A stretch of DNA of 64,000 bases from Nocardiopsis sp. TSRI0078 (GTDB taxonomy: Bacteria > Actinomycetota > Actinomycetes > Streptosporangiales > Streptosporangiaceae): NCBI RefSeq assembly GCF_001905145.1, contig NZ_LWLB01000035.1, positions 62,001 to 126,000 on the forward strand. The letters run 5' to 3'. Positions within the stretch are counted from its first letter, which is position 1, and each line of letters opens with the position of its first letter. Under the pieces are notes generated by a model that searched no databases, was not told where the DNA came from, and worked only from the letters and a program-made list of their open reading frames with translations. A program made the position numbers and the translations under genes. Of this stretch, positions 44,414 to 52,992 are shown one piece after another.

Positions 44414-45616
44414 ATGTCCACGTCCGCCGCGAGTTCCCCGCTCACCCCCGGCCTCCGCCGCGCGGGTGCCGCTCTGGGCGCCGTCTTCGTCGGTTCCAGC
44501 CTGGTCGCCGTGATGTCCCCGGCGTACGCCGAGCCGGGCCCGTCCGCGAGTCCCTCGTCCTCCGCCTCTTCCTCTCCTTCCGCCCCGGCCTCTCCCCCAC
44601 CCTCCGCCTCGCCCTCATCCCCGCCCTCGTCCTCACCCCCGCCCTCCCCCTCCGAGCCGCCCACCGCGTCGGCCGTCATCGCCTTCGCGAACGACGCCAG
44701 TGAGGTGGAACCGGGCGGATCGGCCCCGGCCAACGCCCTCACCGCGACCAACACCGGTGACGCCGACATCTGCCTGACCGGGCTGGCCGTGAACGTCCCC
44801 GAGTTCGGCGCGCGGGGCTTCGAGCCCCGGGAGGTCGCTCCGGGCGAGACGGCGCCCGCGGGCGAGGTCACCGGCACGCCCAGCGAGACGACCGACGTCG
44901 TGGCGGTCCTCACCTACGCGCTCGCCCAAGAGGGCGTCGACTGCGCGGACCTTCGGCCGGCGACCCGGCACACCGTCTCCACCGGCACGTGGACGGTCTC
45001 GGTGACCGTGCCCGACCCCACGCCCTCCCCCGATCCGACCCCGTCGCCGGACCCCACCAAGGAGCCGAGCCCGGAGCCCACCAGCGAGCCGGACGGGGAC
45101 AAAACCGAGAGCCCCGCCGACGAGGAGACGTCCCGGCCGGATCCGGGCACCTCCGAAAGCGACGACGACCGGACCGGGAACTCCGGGAACTCCGGCGGTT
45201 CGGGGGGGTCCGGTGACTCGGGCGGCTCCGGTGGTTCGGGCGGCTCCGGTGGTTCGGGAGGCCCCTCCACGCGCCCGGAGTCCTCGACCGGCGGCGGAGT
45301 CGGCGACGTCCCCATCAGTGACGTGCCCACCAGCGGCTCCGACCTCCCGGCGCTGCCGAGCGACGAGGCCGCCCTTCCCGGTGTCTCCCCCGGCGCCGAG
45401 GACCTCGCCGAGCTGCCGACGGTGACCCCGGGGGCCGGCGACGACGAGCTCGACGGCACCGAGGTGGCCGCCGACCACGGCGACCTGGGCCCGAACATGG
45501 CCCCGGCGGTGCTGCTCGCGGCGTTCCTCCTCGCGCTGCTGCTCGCGACCCCGCTGGCGCCGGTGCGGCGCGTCCGGGTCGGCGTCGGCTACCAGGGCAA
45601 GCGCCGCAAGCGGTAG
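44414..45616 (+). CDS. Exported membrane-anchored Pro/Ser/Gly-rich surface protein
   Basis: 400 residues. Signal peptide (about 16-43, ending MSPAYAE). Then a Ser/Pro-rich run, a small beta-type domain (about 85-195) with ALTATNTGDADICLTGLAVN, a long Pro/Asp/Ser linker and a (Gly-Gly-Ser) stretch. A C-terminal membrane segment (AVLLAAFLLALLLATPL) with basic tail RRVRVGVGYQGKRRKR anchors it; no LPxTG/LAxTG motif is visible. ATG 44414 follows GGAGGAGA. Function unknown, probably a cell-surface stalk. Precedes mshD. Confidence 0.78.
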   Translation: MSTSAASSPLTPGLRRAGAALGAVFVGSSLVAVMSPAYAEPGPSASPSSSASSSPSAPASPPPSASPSSPPSSSPPPSPSEPPTASAVIAFANDASEVEPGGSAPANALTATNTGDADICLTGLAVNVPEFGARGFEPREVAPGETAPAGEVTGTPSETTDVVAVLTYALAQEGVDCADLRPATRHTVSTGTWTVSVTVPDPTPSPDPTPSPDPTKEPSPEPTSEPDGDKTESPADEETSRPDPGTSESDDDRTGNSGNSGGSGGSGDSGGSGGSGGSGGSGGPSTRPESSTGGGVGDVPISDVPTSGSDLPALPSDEAALPGVSPGAEDLAELPTVTPGAGDDELDGTEVAADHGDLGPNMAPAVLLAAFLLALLLATPLAPVRRVRVGVGYQGKRRKR

Positions 45617-45734
45617 GGCCGAGGCGGGGCCCGGCCCCGCCGCCACGCGGGGCCGGGCGACTCACCAGGACAAACCCCTCAGCGGCCGTGCCTGTCCGAA
45701 TCCCCGTGGCCGCTTCGTCGTAGGCTTGCGCTCC

Positions 45735-46727
45735 ATGAGCACCCCGCTAGTCACCGACGACCTGGCTCCGGCCCTCGCCGACCAGGTGCTGACACTCGCC
45801 GAGGCCGCGCGCGCGGCCGACGGCGTCGCCCCTCTGTCGGAGCACACGCTGCTCCGCGTCAGACACGGCGCCCCCTCCGGGAGCAGCCGCTTCCACCTGG
45901 TCGTCGAGGACGAACGCGCGGTCGGCTTCGCCTTCGTCGAACGGGTCCCGGGCGAGCCCGACTCCGGGGAGGTCGTCGTCGACCCCGCCCACCGGGGGCG
46001 CGGACACGGCACCGCCCTGCTGGAGTCGGTCCACCGGGACGCCGGCCCCGACGGGGTACGCGTGTGGGCGCACGGGCGCACCCCGCAGGCGGTCTCGGTC
46101 GCGAGGGAGGACGGCTGGACCGCCGTCCGCGAACTCCACAAGATGCGGATGCCGCTGCGCGACCTCACCGCCGGGGAGGCGGGCGGCCCCTGGGCGGCCC
46201 CCGAGCTGCCCGAACCGGAGCTGCGGCCCGACGTGGCCGACCAGGTGCGGTTGCGGACCTTCGTGGTGGGCCAGGACGAGCAGGCCTGGCTGGAGGCGAA
46301 CGCGCGCGCGTTCGCCGACCACCCCGAGCAGGGCCAGCTCACCCTGGACGACCTGCTCCAGCGCGAGGTGGAGGACTGGTTCGACCCGGAGGGCTTCTTC
46401 CTGGCCGCCGCCAACGACGGACGGGTCGCCGCCTTCCACTGGACCAAGGTCCACTCCGACGGTGCCGGACTCACCGACGGCGAACCGGTCGGCGAGGTCT
46501 ACGTGGTGGGCGTGGACCCCGACTGGCAGGGCACCGGGCTCGGCCGCGCACTGACCCTGGCCGGTCTGCGCCACCTGCGCGACGCCGGGCTTCCGTGGGT
46601 GCACCTGTACGTGGACGGTGACAACGGGGCCGCCGTGCGGCTGTACGAGTCGCTCGGCTTCGGCATGTGGGACACCGACGTGATGTACGCGCCGCCCGCC
46701 GACGGGGGCCGGCAGAACTCCTCCTGA
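45735..46727 (+). CDS. mshD: Mycothiol synthase MshD
   Basis: 330 residues, two tandem GNAT acetyltransferase domains. The second domain is the active one: VGEVYVVGVDPDWQGTGLG holds the acetyl-CoA loop, then WVHLYVDGDNGAAVRLYESL. The enzyme transfers acetyl from acetyl-CoA to Cys-GlcN-Ins, the last step of mycothiol synthesis. ATG 45735. The order glnR-mshD-pst is conserved in actinomycetes. mshA is at 11702. Confidence 0.95.
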   Translation: MSTPLVTDDLAPALADQVLTLAEAARAADGVAPLSEHTLLRVRHGAPSGSSRFHLVVEDERAVGFAFVERVPGEPDSGEVVVDPAHRGRGHGTALLESVHRDAGPDGVRVWAHGRTPQAVSVAREDGWTAVRELHKMRMPLRDLTAGEAGGPWAAPELPEPELRPDVADQVRLRTFVVGQDEQAWLEANARAFADHPEQGQLTLDDLLQREVEDWFDPEGFFLAAANDGRVAAFHWTKVHSDGAGLTDGEPVGEVYVVGVDPDWQGTGLGRALTLAGLRHLRDAGLPWVHLYVDGDNGAAVRLYESLGFGMWDTDVMYAPPADGGRQNSS

Positions 46728-47057
46728 CGTGCGAAGCGTCACATTCACCGAGCAATTTCCCTATCGCCACGGGAGTGCGACACCCCGTTCATTTTCCGTT
46801 CATCTCCCTTGGCACAACTCGTCACCTTCCACGCCTACCTTCACATTCGGCGCGATACGGCCACCGCACGTCACGACCATGGCGGGCCGGCCGGCGACCG
46901 GCCGCACACGGAACCCGGACGGGCCCTCGACGGGAGGGCGGTCCCCCGCCCCGGGGAGGACGGCGCCCCGTCGGGAACAACGAGACCAGGCACGCACGAA
47001 GGTGCACCGCACCGCACGGGCGAACCGCCCTGAGACCTTCCGAACCGGAGTCAACCC
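46728..47057. other. Region upstream of pstC; no pstS gene
   Basis: 330 bp between mshD and pstC. The frame around 46860-47057 shows no phosphate-binding-protein features, so pstS, normally first in pstSCAB, is absent here. The first half holds the PHO-box-like repeat. The rest, GC-rich and without strong structure, may be the remaining 5' untranslated region. Confidence 0.7.
46787..46841 (+). promoter_or_regulatory. PHO-box-like direct repeats and -10 before pstCAB
   Basis: Two 11-base direct repeats, GTTCATTTTCC (46787-46797) and GTTCATCTCCC (46798-46808), resemble the PhoP-binding PHO box of Streptomyces (GTTCACC type). A third, weaker unit in phase is CGTCACCTTCC (46820-46830). TACCTT at 46836-46841 could be the -10, with the repeats in the -35 place as in PhoP-activated promoters. 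Phosphate limitation is the expected signal. Confidence 0.65.
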
Positions 47058-48023
47058 ATGACGACCACGGACGCGCCCGAGACGGCACCGCCGTCCTCGG
47101 GCAAGCGCCGGATCGGCGACGTCGCCTTCGCCGGGCTCGCCCGAGGCTCGGGCCTCCTGATCCTGCTGATCCTCGCCGGGGTCGCAGCCTTCCTGATCGT
47201 TCAGGCCTGGCCGTCCCTGGCCGCCAACACCGCCGGCTTCCTGACCACGCGGGAGTGGGAGCCCAACGTCCGCGAGGATCCCGCGTTCGGTGTCGCCGCG
47301 CTGGCGTTCGGCACCGTGCTCGCCGCGGCCATCGCGCTGCTGCTGGCCACACCGGTGGCGATCGGGATCGCCCTGTTCATCGCCTTCTACGCGCCGCGCA
47401 GGCTGGCCTCGGTGCTCGGCTACCTGGTGGACCTGCTGGCCGCCATCCCCAGCGTCGTCTACGGCCTGTGGGGCATCGGCTTCCTCGCGCCGCAGCTGGT
47501 CCCCGTGTACCAGGCCATGACGCGCTACCTGGGCTGGATCCCGCTGTTCTCCGGCCCCGCCTCCACCTCCGCGCGCACCATCCTGACCGCGGGCGTGGTG
47601 CTGGCCGTCATGATCCTGCCGATCATCACCGCGATGTCGCGCGACGTGTTCCGCCAGACGCCGCAGGGGCACCGCGAGGCCGCCCTGGCCATGGGCGCCA
47701 CCCGCTGGGAGATGATCCGGCTGGCCGTCCTGCCGTTCGGCAAGTCCGGGGTGATCGGCGGCGCCATGCTCGGCATGGGCCGCGCCCTGGGGGAGACCAT
47801 GGCCGTCGCCATGATCCTGTCCCCCTCCCTCGTCCTCTCCTGGGACCTGCTGCAGAGCGGAAACCAGACCATCGCCGCGCACATCGCGCTCCAGTACCCC
47901 GAGGCCACCGGGTACGGCGTGTCCGCGCTGATCGCCGCCGGCCTGGTCCTGTTCGCGATCACCCTCGTGGTCAACATGGGCGCGCGCTACGTGGTGGCGC
48001 GGGGGAACAAGGAGTCACGATGA
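47058..48023 (+). CDS. pstC: Phosphate ABC transporter permease PstC
   Basis: 321 residues, six hydrophobic segments. The EAA-type loop appears as GHREAALAMGATRWEMIRLA, and the ABC permease signature ends GRALGETMAVAMILSPS. It forms the membrane channel with PstA. The last codons overlap pstA by four bases (ATGA at 48020). No pstS precedes it, so the binding protein must come from elsewhere. Confidence 0.95.
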   Translation: MTTTDAPETAPPSSGKRRIGDVAFAGLARGSGLLILLILAGVAAFLIVQAWPSLAANTAGFLTTREWEPNVREDPAFGVAALAFGTVLAAAIALLLATPVAIGIALFIAFYAPRRLASVLGYLVDLLAAIPSVVYGLWGIGFLAPQLVPVYQAMTRYLGWIPLFSGPASTSARTILTAGVVLAVMILPIITAMSRDVFRQTPQGHREAALAMGATRWEMIRLAVLPFGKSGVIGGAMLGMGRALGETMAVAMILSPSLVLSWDLLQSGNQTIAAHIALQYPEATGYGVSALIAAGLVLFAITLVVNMGARYVVARGNKESR

Positions 48024-49105
48024 ACACGACGACCACCCAGTCCCCCACGCCCGGTCCGGACACGGGCGCGCCCCGGCGCGACCTGCGCGGAGGGACGCTG
48101 CCGCGCCGCTTCCCGGCCGTCCTGCTGGCCTCCTGCGCCGCCGTGGTGGCGGGGGTCCTGCTGGCCTTCTCCTCCTTCGGCTTCCTCCTGTGGGGGGCGC
48201 TCACCGCCGTCGCGTACGTGGTGATCGTCGTGACCGCCTCGGCCCGCGTCGAGGACGGGCGCAAGGCCAAGGACCGGCTGGTCACCTCGCTCGTCTACGG
48301 GTGCTTCCTGCTGGCGATGCTGCCGCTGGCGTCGGTGCTGTGGACCGTGCTCACCAACGGCATGGCCCGGCTCGACGTCTACTTCCTCTCGGTGTCGATG
48401 AACGGCGTCCTGCCCAGCATGGACGCGGGCGGCGCCTACCACGCGATCGTCGGCACCCTGGCGATCACCGGCATGGCCACGCTCATCTCGGTGCCGGTCG
48501 GTGTGATGACCGCCGTCTACCTGGTGGAGTACGCCCGTGGCCGCATGAAGAAGCTCATCATGTTCTTCGTCGACGTCATGACGGGCATCCCGTCGATCGT
48601 CGCCGGCCTGTTCGTGGTGGCGCTGTGGATGGTGCTGTTCGGCCCGGGCCGGACCAACGGCGCCGCGGGCGCGATCGCGCTGGCGGTGCTGATGATCCCG
48701 GTCGTGGTGCGCTCCAGCGAGGAGATGCTGCGGCTGGTGCCGCAGGACCTGCGCGAGGCGGCGTACGCCCTGGGCGTGCCCCGGTGGCGGACCATCACCA
48801 AGGTGGTGCTGCCGACCTCCGCGGCCGGGCTGACCACAGGAATCATGCTCGCCATCGCGCGCGTTATCGGAGAGACGGCTCCACTGATCCTCACGGCGGG
48901 AACGTCGGCGGTGTCGATCAACTGGAACCTGTTCGACGGGCAGATGATGAACCTCCCGGTGTTCATCTACTCGCAGGTCCGCATGGGCGGCGCCATCAAC
49001 TACGAGCGGGCCTGGGCCGCGGCGCTGACGCTGATCCTGGTGGTGATGCTGCTGTTCTTCCTGGCCCGCATGATCGGCCGCCTGTTCGCGCCGAAGGCCC
49101 GCTGA
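48020..49105 (+). CDS. pstA: Phosphate ABC transporter permease PstA
   Basis: 361 residues. Two extra N-terminal hydrophobic segments (about 35-75) come before the normal permease core. The core has AILALAVLMIPVVVRSSEEML-like and LREAAYALGVPRWRTITKVV segments, the EAA loop that contacts PstB, and AIARVIGETAPLILTAGTSA. It pairs with PstC. ATG 48020 overlaps the pstC stop; pstB follows after 55 bp. Confidence 0.94.
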   Translation: MNTTTTQSPTPGPDTGAPRRDLRGGTLPRRFPAVLLASCAAVVAGVLLAFSSFGFLLWGALTAVAYVVIVVTASARVEDGRKAKDRLVTSLVYGCFLLAMLPLASVLWTVLTNGMARLDVYFLSVSMNGVLPSMDAGGAYHAIVGTLAITGMATLISVPVGVMTAVYLVEYARGRMKKLIMFFVDVMTGIPSIVAGLFVVALWMVLFGPGRTNGAAGAIALAVLMIPVVVRSSEEMLRLVPQDLREAAYALGVPRWRTITKVVLPTSAAGLTTGIMLAIARVIGETAPLILTAGTSAVSINWNLFDGQMMNLPVFIYSQVRMGGAINYERAWAAALTLILVVMLLFFLARMIGRLFAPKAR

Positions 49106-49160
49106 CCCCAGACCAACCGCCCACGCCCCGCGCGCGGAGCAGACTCACGAGGAACTTCCA

Positions 49161-49940
49161 GTGGCGAAACGTATCGACGTCTCCGGACTCCACGTCTACT
49201 ACGGCGACTTCCTGGCCGTGGAGGACGTGTCGATGACCATCGAGCCGCGGTCGGTGACGGCGTTCATCGGATCGTCCGGCTGCGGCAAGTCCACCTTCCT
49301 GCGGACCCTCAACCGGATGCACGAGGTGACCCCCGGCGCCCGTGCCGAGGGCAAGGTGCTCCTGGACGACCTGGACATCTACGGGCCCGACGTGGACCCG
49401 GTCATGGTGCGCAGCGAGGTCGGCATGGTCTTCCAGAAGGCCAACCCCTTCCCGACGATGTCCATCTACGACAACGTCATCGCCGGCGCCCGGCTCAACA
49501 GCAGGCGGATGAGCAAGTCCGAGGCGGACGACCTGGTGGAGGAGTCGCTGCGCGGCGCGAACCTGTGGGAGGAGGTCAAGGACCGGCTGAACAGGCCCGG
49601 TGCGGGCCTCTCGGGCGGTCAGCAGCAGCGGCTGTGCATCGCCCGCGCCACGGCGGTGAAGCCGTCGGTACTGCTGATGGACGAGCCCTGCTCGGCTCTG
49701 GACCCGATCTCGACCCTGGCGATCGAGGACCTCATCCACGAGTTGAAGGAGGACTACACGATCGTCATCGTCACGCACAACATGCAGCAGGCGGCTCGTG
49801 TGTCCGACCGGACGGCGTTCTTCAACCTGTCGGCCCCGGGCAAGCCCGGCAAGCTCATCGAGATGGGCGAGACGAACCAGATGTTCACGCGGCCGGAGAA
49901 GAAGGAGACCGAGAACTATATCACCGGCCGGTTCGGCTGA
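49161..49940 (+). CDS. pstB: Phosphate ABC transporter ATP-binding protein PstB
   Basis: 259 residues. Walker A is GSSGCGKSTFLRTLNRMH, the ABC signature is GLSGGQQQRLCIARA, and Walker B is LLMDEPCSALDPIST. It powers phosphate import by PstCA. GTG 49161 has AGGAA 8 bases upstream. The last codons (ITGRFG) and the stop belong to the first copy of the tandem array that follows, so the repeat appears to have arisen from the 3' end of this gene. Confidence 0.96.
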   Translation: MAKRIDVSGLHVYYGDFLAVEDVSMTIEPRSVTAFIGSSGCGKSTFLRTLNRMHEVTPGARAEGKVLLDDLDIYGPDVDPVMVRSEVGMVFQKANPFPTMSIYDNVIAGARLNSRRMSKSEADDLVEESLRGANLWEEVKDRLNRPGAGLSGGQQQRLCIARATAVKPSVLLMDEPCSALDPISTLAIEDLIHELKEDYTIVIVTHNMQQAARVSDRTAFFNLSAPGKPGKLIEMGETNQMFTRPEKKETENYITGRFG

Positions 49941-50280
49941 TCCGTCACCTATACCTCCCCGAGAGTGGCCGGTGATCGAGTGGCCGGTGATCGAGTGGCC
50001 GGTTCGGCCGATCCGTCACCTGTACCTCCCCGAGAGTGGCCGGTGATCGAGTGGCCGGTTCGGCTGATCCGTCACCTGTACCTCCCCGAGAGTGGCCGGT
50101 GATCGAGTGGCCGGTTCGGCTGATCCGTCACCCGCAGCACCCCCGGAGTGGCCGGTGACGGAGTGGCCGGTTCGGCTGATCCGTCACCTGCACCTCCCCG
50201 AGAGTGGCCGCTTCGGCCGATCCGTCACCTGCACCTCCCCGAGAGTGGCCGGTGATCGAGTGGCCGCTTCGGCCGATCCG
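49928..50280. repeat. 56-bp tandem array derived from the pstB 3' end
   Basis: Seven copies of a segment with core GGTTCGGCTGATCCGTCACC and CTCCCCGAGAGTGG, beginning with the last codons of pstB. The common core GATCCGTCAC recurs at 49939, 50010, 50066, 50122, 50178, 50219 and (decayed) 50275. Spacings are 71, 56, 56, 56, 41 and 56 bp. The 71 and 41 differ from 56 by one 15-bp unit (GTGGCCGGTGATCGA), so a 15-bp repeat is nested in a 56-bp one. Copies differ by a few substitutions. It fills nearly the whole gap to the nucleoside hydrolase gene. Confidence 0.9.
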
Positions 50281-50335
50281 TTGCATACTCGTCTCCCATC
50301 GGAGGCGACCGACGGCGGCGGGCAAGAGGAGAAGC

Positions 50336-51301
50336 GTGACCACACCACTGGTGATCGACACCGACACCGCTCAGGACGACTGCGTGGCCCTCCTCGTCGG
50401 GCTGCTGGACCCGGAGGCCGACCTGCGCGCCATCACCATGGTGGCCGGGAACGTGGGCTTCGAACAGCAGGTGCGCAACGCCTTCCTCACCCTCAGCGTC
50501 GCCGGGCGCCTCGGCGAGGTGCCCGTGCACCTGGGCTCCCGCCGCCCGATCGTGCGGCCGTGGGTGAGCGCGGAGAACGTGCACGGCGACGGGTCGGGGG
50601 GCCTGTCCATGGACTGCTCGGGACTGGAGCCCGAGCGGGAGCACGCGGTGGACGCCCTGGTCCGGCTGGCCGCCGAGCACCCCGGTGAGCTGTCGATCGT
50701 GGCGATCGGGCCGCTGACCAACATCGCGATGGCCATGGCCAAGGACCCGGACTTCGTCAGCAACGTCGGCGCCCTGTACGTCATGGGCGGGTCCAACAAC
50801 GGCCGCGGCAACATCACCGCCGCCGCGGAGTTCAACTTCTACGTCGACCCGGAGGCCGCGAAGGCCGTGTTCGCCGCGGGCTTCGAGATCACCGTGGTCC
50901 CGTGGGACCCGCTGACCCTGCGCGACGCGGTGTTCGACCAGGAGCGGCTGGACACCGTCGCCGCCCTCGGCACCCCCCTCTCGGACTTCTTCGGCCGCGT
51001 GTGCGCGGCGACGCTGGAGTTCGACCGCAGGGTGGGTATCGACGGCACCACGCACCCGGACTCACTGACCGCCGCGGTACTGCTGCACCCGGACCTGGTG
51101 CGCCGCTCCGGGCGGTACCACGTGGACGTGGAGACCTCGGGGGAGCTGACCCGCGGGTACGCGGCCATGTCCTGGGGTGTCCACGGGCTGGAGGCGAACG
51201 CGACGGTGGTCGAGGAGGTCGACGCCGACGGGTTCTTCGCCCACCTCGTGGAGGTGCTGTCCCGGCGGACCGTCCCCGCCCGCGAGATCACCGGCCTGTA
51301 G
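50336..51301 (+). CDS. Inosine/uridine-preferring nucleoside hydrolase
   Basis: 321 residues. The calcium-binding N-terminal motif VIDTDTAQDDCVALL (usual DTDPGxDD with two substitutions) and NNGRGNITAAAEFNFYVDPE (the NxxxxxEFN part) place it with nucleoside hydrolases. It hydrolyses the N-glycosidic bond of ribonucleosides for salvage. GTG 50336 is preceded by AGAGGAGA. It lies between the repeat array and the DUF47 gene, converging on the latter. A hairpin follows at 51322. Confidence 0.92.
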   Translation: MTTPLVIDTDTAQDDCVALLVGLLDPEADLRAITMVAGNVGFEQQVRNAFLTLSVAGRLGEVPVHLGSRRPIVRPWVSAENVHGDGSGGLSMDCSGLEPEREHAVDALVRLAAEHPGELSIVAIGPLTNIAMAMAKDPDFVSNVGALYVMGGSNNGRGNITAAAEFNFYVDPEAAKAVFAAGFEITVVPWDPLTLRDAVFDQERLDTVAALGTPLSDFFGRVCAATLEFDRRVGIDGTTHPDSLTAAVLLHPDLVRRSGRYHVDVETSGELTRGYAAMSWGVHGLEANATVVEEVDADGFFAHLVEVLSRRTVPAREITGL

Positions 51302-51321
51302 CCCCCCGCCCGCCTCCTCGC

Positions 51322-51358
51322 GCCAAGGGCGGCCTCGGCGGCCCCGGGCCGCCTTGGC
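51322..51358. terminator. Hairpin after the nucleoside hydrolase gene
   Basis: GCCAAGGGCGGC (51322-51333) and GCCGCCTTGGC (51348-51358) pair with one bulged base, 21 bp after the stop. GC-rich, no T run. Convergent DUF47 ends at 51471. Confidence 0.55.
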
Positions 51359-51470
51359 ACCTCCTGGGGCCCCTCGGCGGGCAGGAGGGCACGCCTGCCG
51401 CCCGCCGCCGGTCCTCACGGGGGTCTCGTTCGGGATGTCGGGGGTCTCGTTCGGGGGATCCGGGGCGTTC

Positions 51471-52088
51471 TCAGCCGTTCTTGACGACGATGGTCTCCAC
51501 GGTGTTCGCGACGTGCTCGAACGCGTCGGCGGCCGTCTCCAGCTCCTCGATGACGTCCTTGAGCTTGAGGACGGTCAGGGCGTCGTACTCCCCGCTGAAC
51601 AGGCGGGCGAGGAGCTTGCGGTAGATGCGGTCGGCCTGGTTCTCCAGCTGGTTGATCTCGATCCAGTACCGGTTCAGGTCCTCCAGCGCGCGGAGCCGGG
51701 GCATGGCCTCGGCGGTCAGCTCGGCGGCGCGCTCCAGCACCTCGATCTGGTCGATGATCCCCTTGGGAAGGCGCTCCAGGCCGTAGAGGCCGATCAGGTC
51801 GACGGCGGCCTCCATGGAGTCCATGACGTCGTCCAGGTTCGAGGCCAGTCGGTAGATGTCCTCACGGTGAATGGGTGTCGCCGAACTCTTGTTGAGGCGG
51901 CGCATGATCGCGTGGGTGGCGTCATCACCCGCGTGCTCACAGGCGCGCATCTTCTCGGTGATGGCCTCGCGGTCAGCCCCGTCGCTCATCAGCTCCACCA
52001 GCAGGCGGGCCGCGATGACCAGGTTGTTCGCCGAGTCGGTGAACATCTCGTAGTAACTGTCATCACGCGGGCGCAAGCGCAGGCGCAC
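51471..52088 (-). CDS. DUF47 (PhoU-like) protein
   Basis: 205 residues, all-helical PhoU-like fold (MFTDSANNLVIAARLLVELM, AGDDATHAIMRRLNK, DSMEAAVDLIGLYGLERL, VIEELETAADAFEHV). DUF47 proteins usually precede and regulate a PiT-type low-affinity phosphate transporter; no pit gene follows here. GTG 52088 has GGGAGA 8 bases upstream. Together with pstCAB it makes this a phosphate-related neighbourhood. Confidence 0.9.
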   Translation of the reverse strand: MRLRLRPRDDSYYEMFTDSANNLVIAARLLVELMSDGADREAITEKMRACEHAGDDATHAIMRRLNKSSATPIHREDIYRLASNLDDVMDSMEAAVDLIGLYGLERLPKGIIDQIEVLERAAELTAEAMPRLRALEDLNRYWIEINQLENQADRIYRKLLARLFSGEYDALTVLKLKDVIEELETAADAFEHVANTVETIVVKNG

Positions 52089-52512
52089 GTCGTTCTCCCG
52101 ATGGTGCGGTGGTGTTCCTTGGTGGATGGTAAGCGCGCGGGCCGTCCGGTCCCGCGCGTCAGGGCAGGGCCGTACGGGTCCGGCGCCGCGGGGACGGGCG
52201 GACACGGACCTGGTTACCCCTTGTTCATCTCTGTCGGTGCCGCCGTATGGAACGCCCTGGGGGTAGGGGGTCCATCGCAATCCTCCCAATCTCGACAACA
52301 CCGGGACGGTTCGGGACGCTACCGTGTCCCGCTCCCGCTGACCAGCGGTGCGCTGAGACAGGAATCACCCAATCGAGTGGAGACCGGCGAACAGTTCCGC
52401 CGATGTTCCCCGATGTCCACCTTCGGTCTATTTCTCGGCAATGACAAGTACCCGCCTCGTTCACCCACCCGATGCCCCGCGGCTCGCCGACCCGCCCCGT
52501 AGGCTTTCGCCC
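52089..52512. other. Divergent intergenic region between DUF47 and the sterol-carrier-like gene
   Basis: 424 bp with no convincing gene. A TACCAT-like -10 (52124-52129, minus strand) lies just upstream of the DUF47 gene. A run resembling one PHO box unit (GTTCATCTCTG, about 52223-52233, plus strand) was seen but is too weak to call. Confidence 0.4.
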
Positions 52513-52989
52513 ATGCCTTCCGCTCTGAGCGCGAGCGCCGCGCGGCGCCTGCGCGAGTCCCTGGACGAACAGCTCTCCGCGCTGGGAGAGGCCCCCTTCG
52601 AGGGTGGTGACGAGGCCGCCGTCGCCGCCTGCGCGGACGCGGTGCTGCGCGCCGACGAGCCGCTGCGCGCGGCCGTCAAGGCCGCCGTACGGGGCAGTCT
52701 CGCGGTGCTCGCGGACCGCGCCCCCGGTCACAGCCTGGAGGTGCGCGTGCCGCCGTACGGCGCCGTCCAGGCGGTCGAGGGGCCGCGGCACACCCGGGGC
52801 ACCCCGCCGGGCGTCGTGGAGACCGACCCCCTCACCTGGCTCCGCGTGGCCACCGGACGCCTCCCCTGGGAACAGGCCGTCTCCGCACACCTGGTGCAGG
52901 CCAGCGGAGCCCGCTCCGACCTGTCCGGGCACCTGCCCCTGTGGCCGGTACCTCCCCCGGGTGGTGCCGGGCCGACGGCCAGGCACTAA
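52513..52989 (+). CDS. Sterol-carrier-family protein (upstream of purF)
   Basis: 158 residues. The C-terminal part (SLEVRVPPYGAVQAVEGPRH, TDPLTWLRVATGRLPWEQAV) fits the SCP-2/sterol-carrier-like domain proteins that sit directly before purF in actinomycetes. Lipid or cofactor binding is inferred only from the family. ATG 52513 is chosen; ATG 52441 in frame would add 24 residues without clear homology. It ends 3 bp before purF, so co-transcription is likely. Confidence 0.8.
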   Translation: MPSALSASAARRLRESLDEQLSALGEAPFEGGDEAAVAACADAVLRADEPLRAAVKAAVRGSLAVLADRAPGHSLEVRVPPYGAVQAVEGPRHTRGTPPGVVETDPLTWLRVATGRLPWEQAVSAHLVQASGARSDLSGHLPLWPVPPPGGAGPTARH

Positions 52990-52992
52990 GCT

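Noticed and set aside
49928..50280. Possible CRISPR array at the pstB 3' end
   Set aside because: Units are tandem and near-continuous without unique spacers of constant length, and no cas gene is in the window.
52210..52233. PHO-box-like repeat before DUF47 (GTTACCCCTT then GTTCATCTCTG)
   Set aside because: The units are 10 bases apart rather than 11, one is a weak match, and the strand is opposite to the DUF47 gene.
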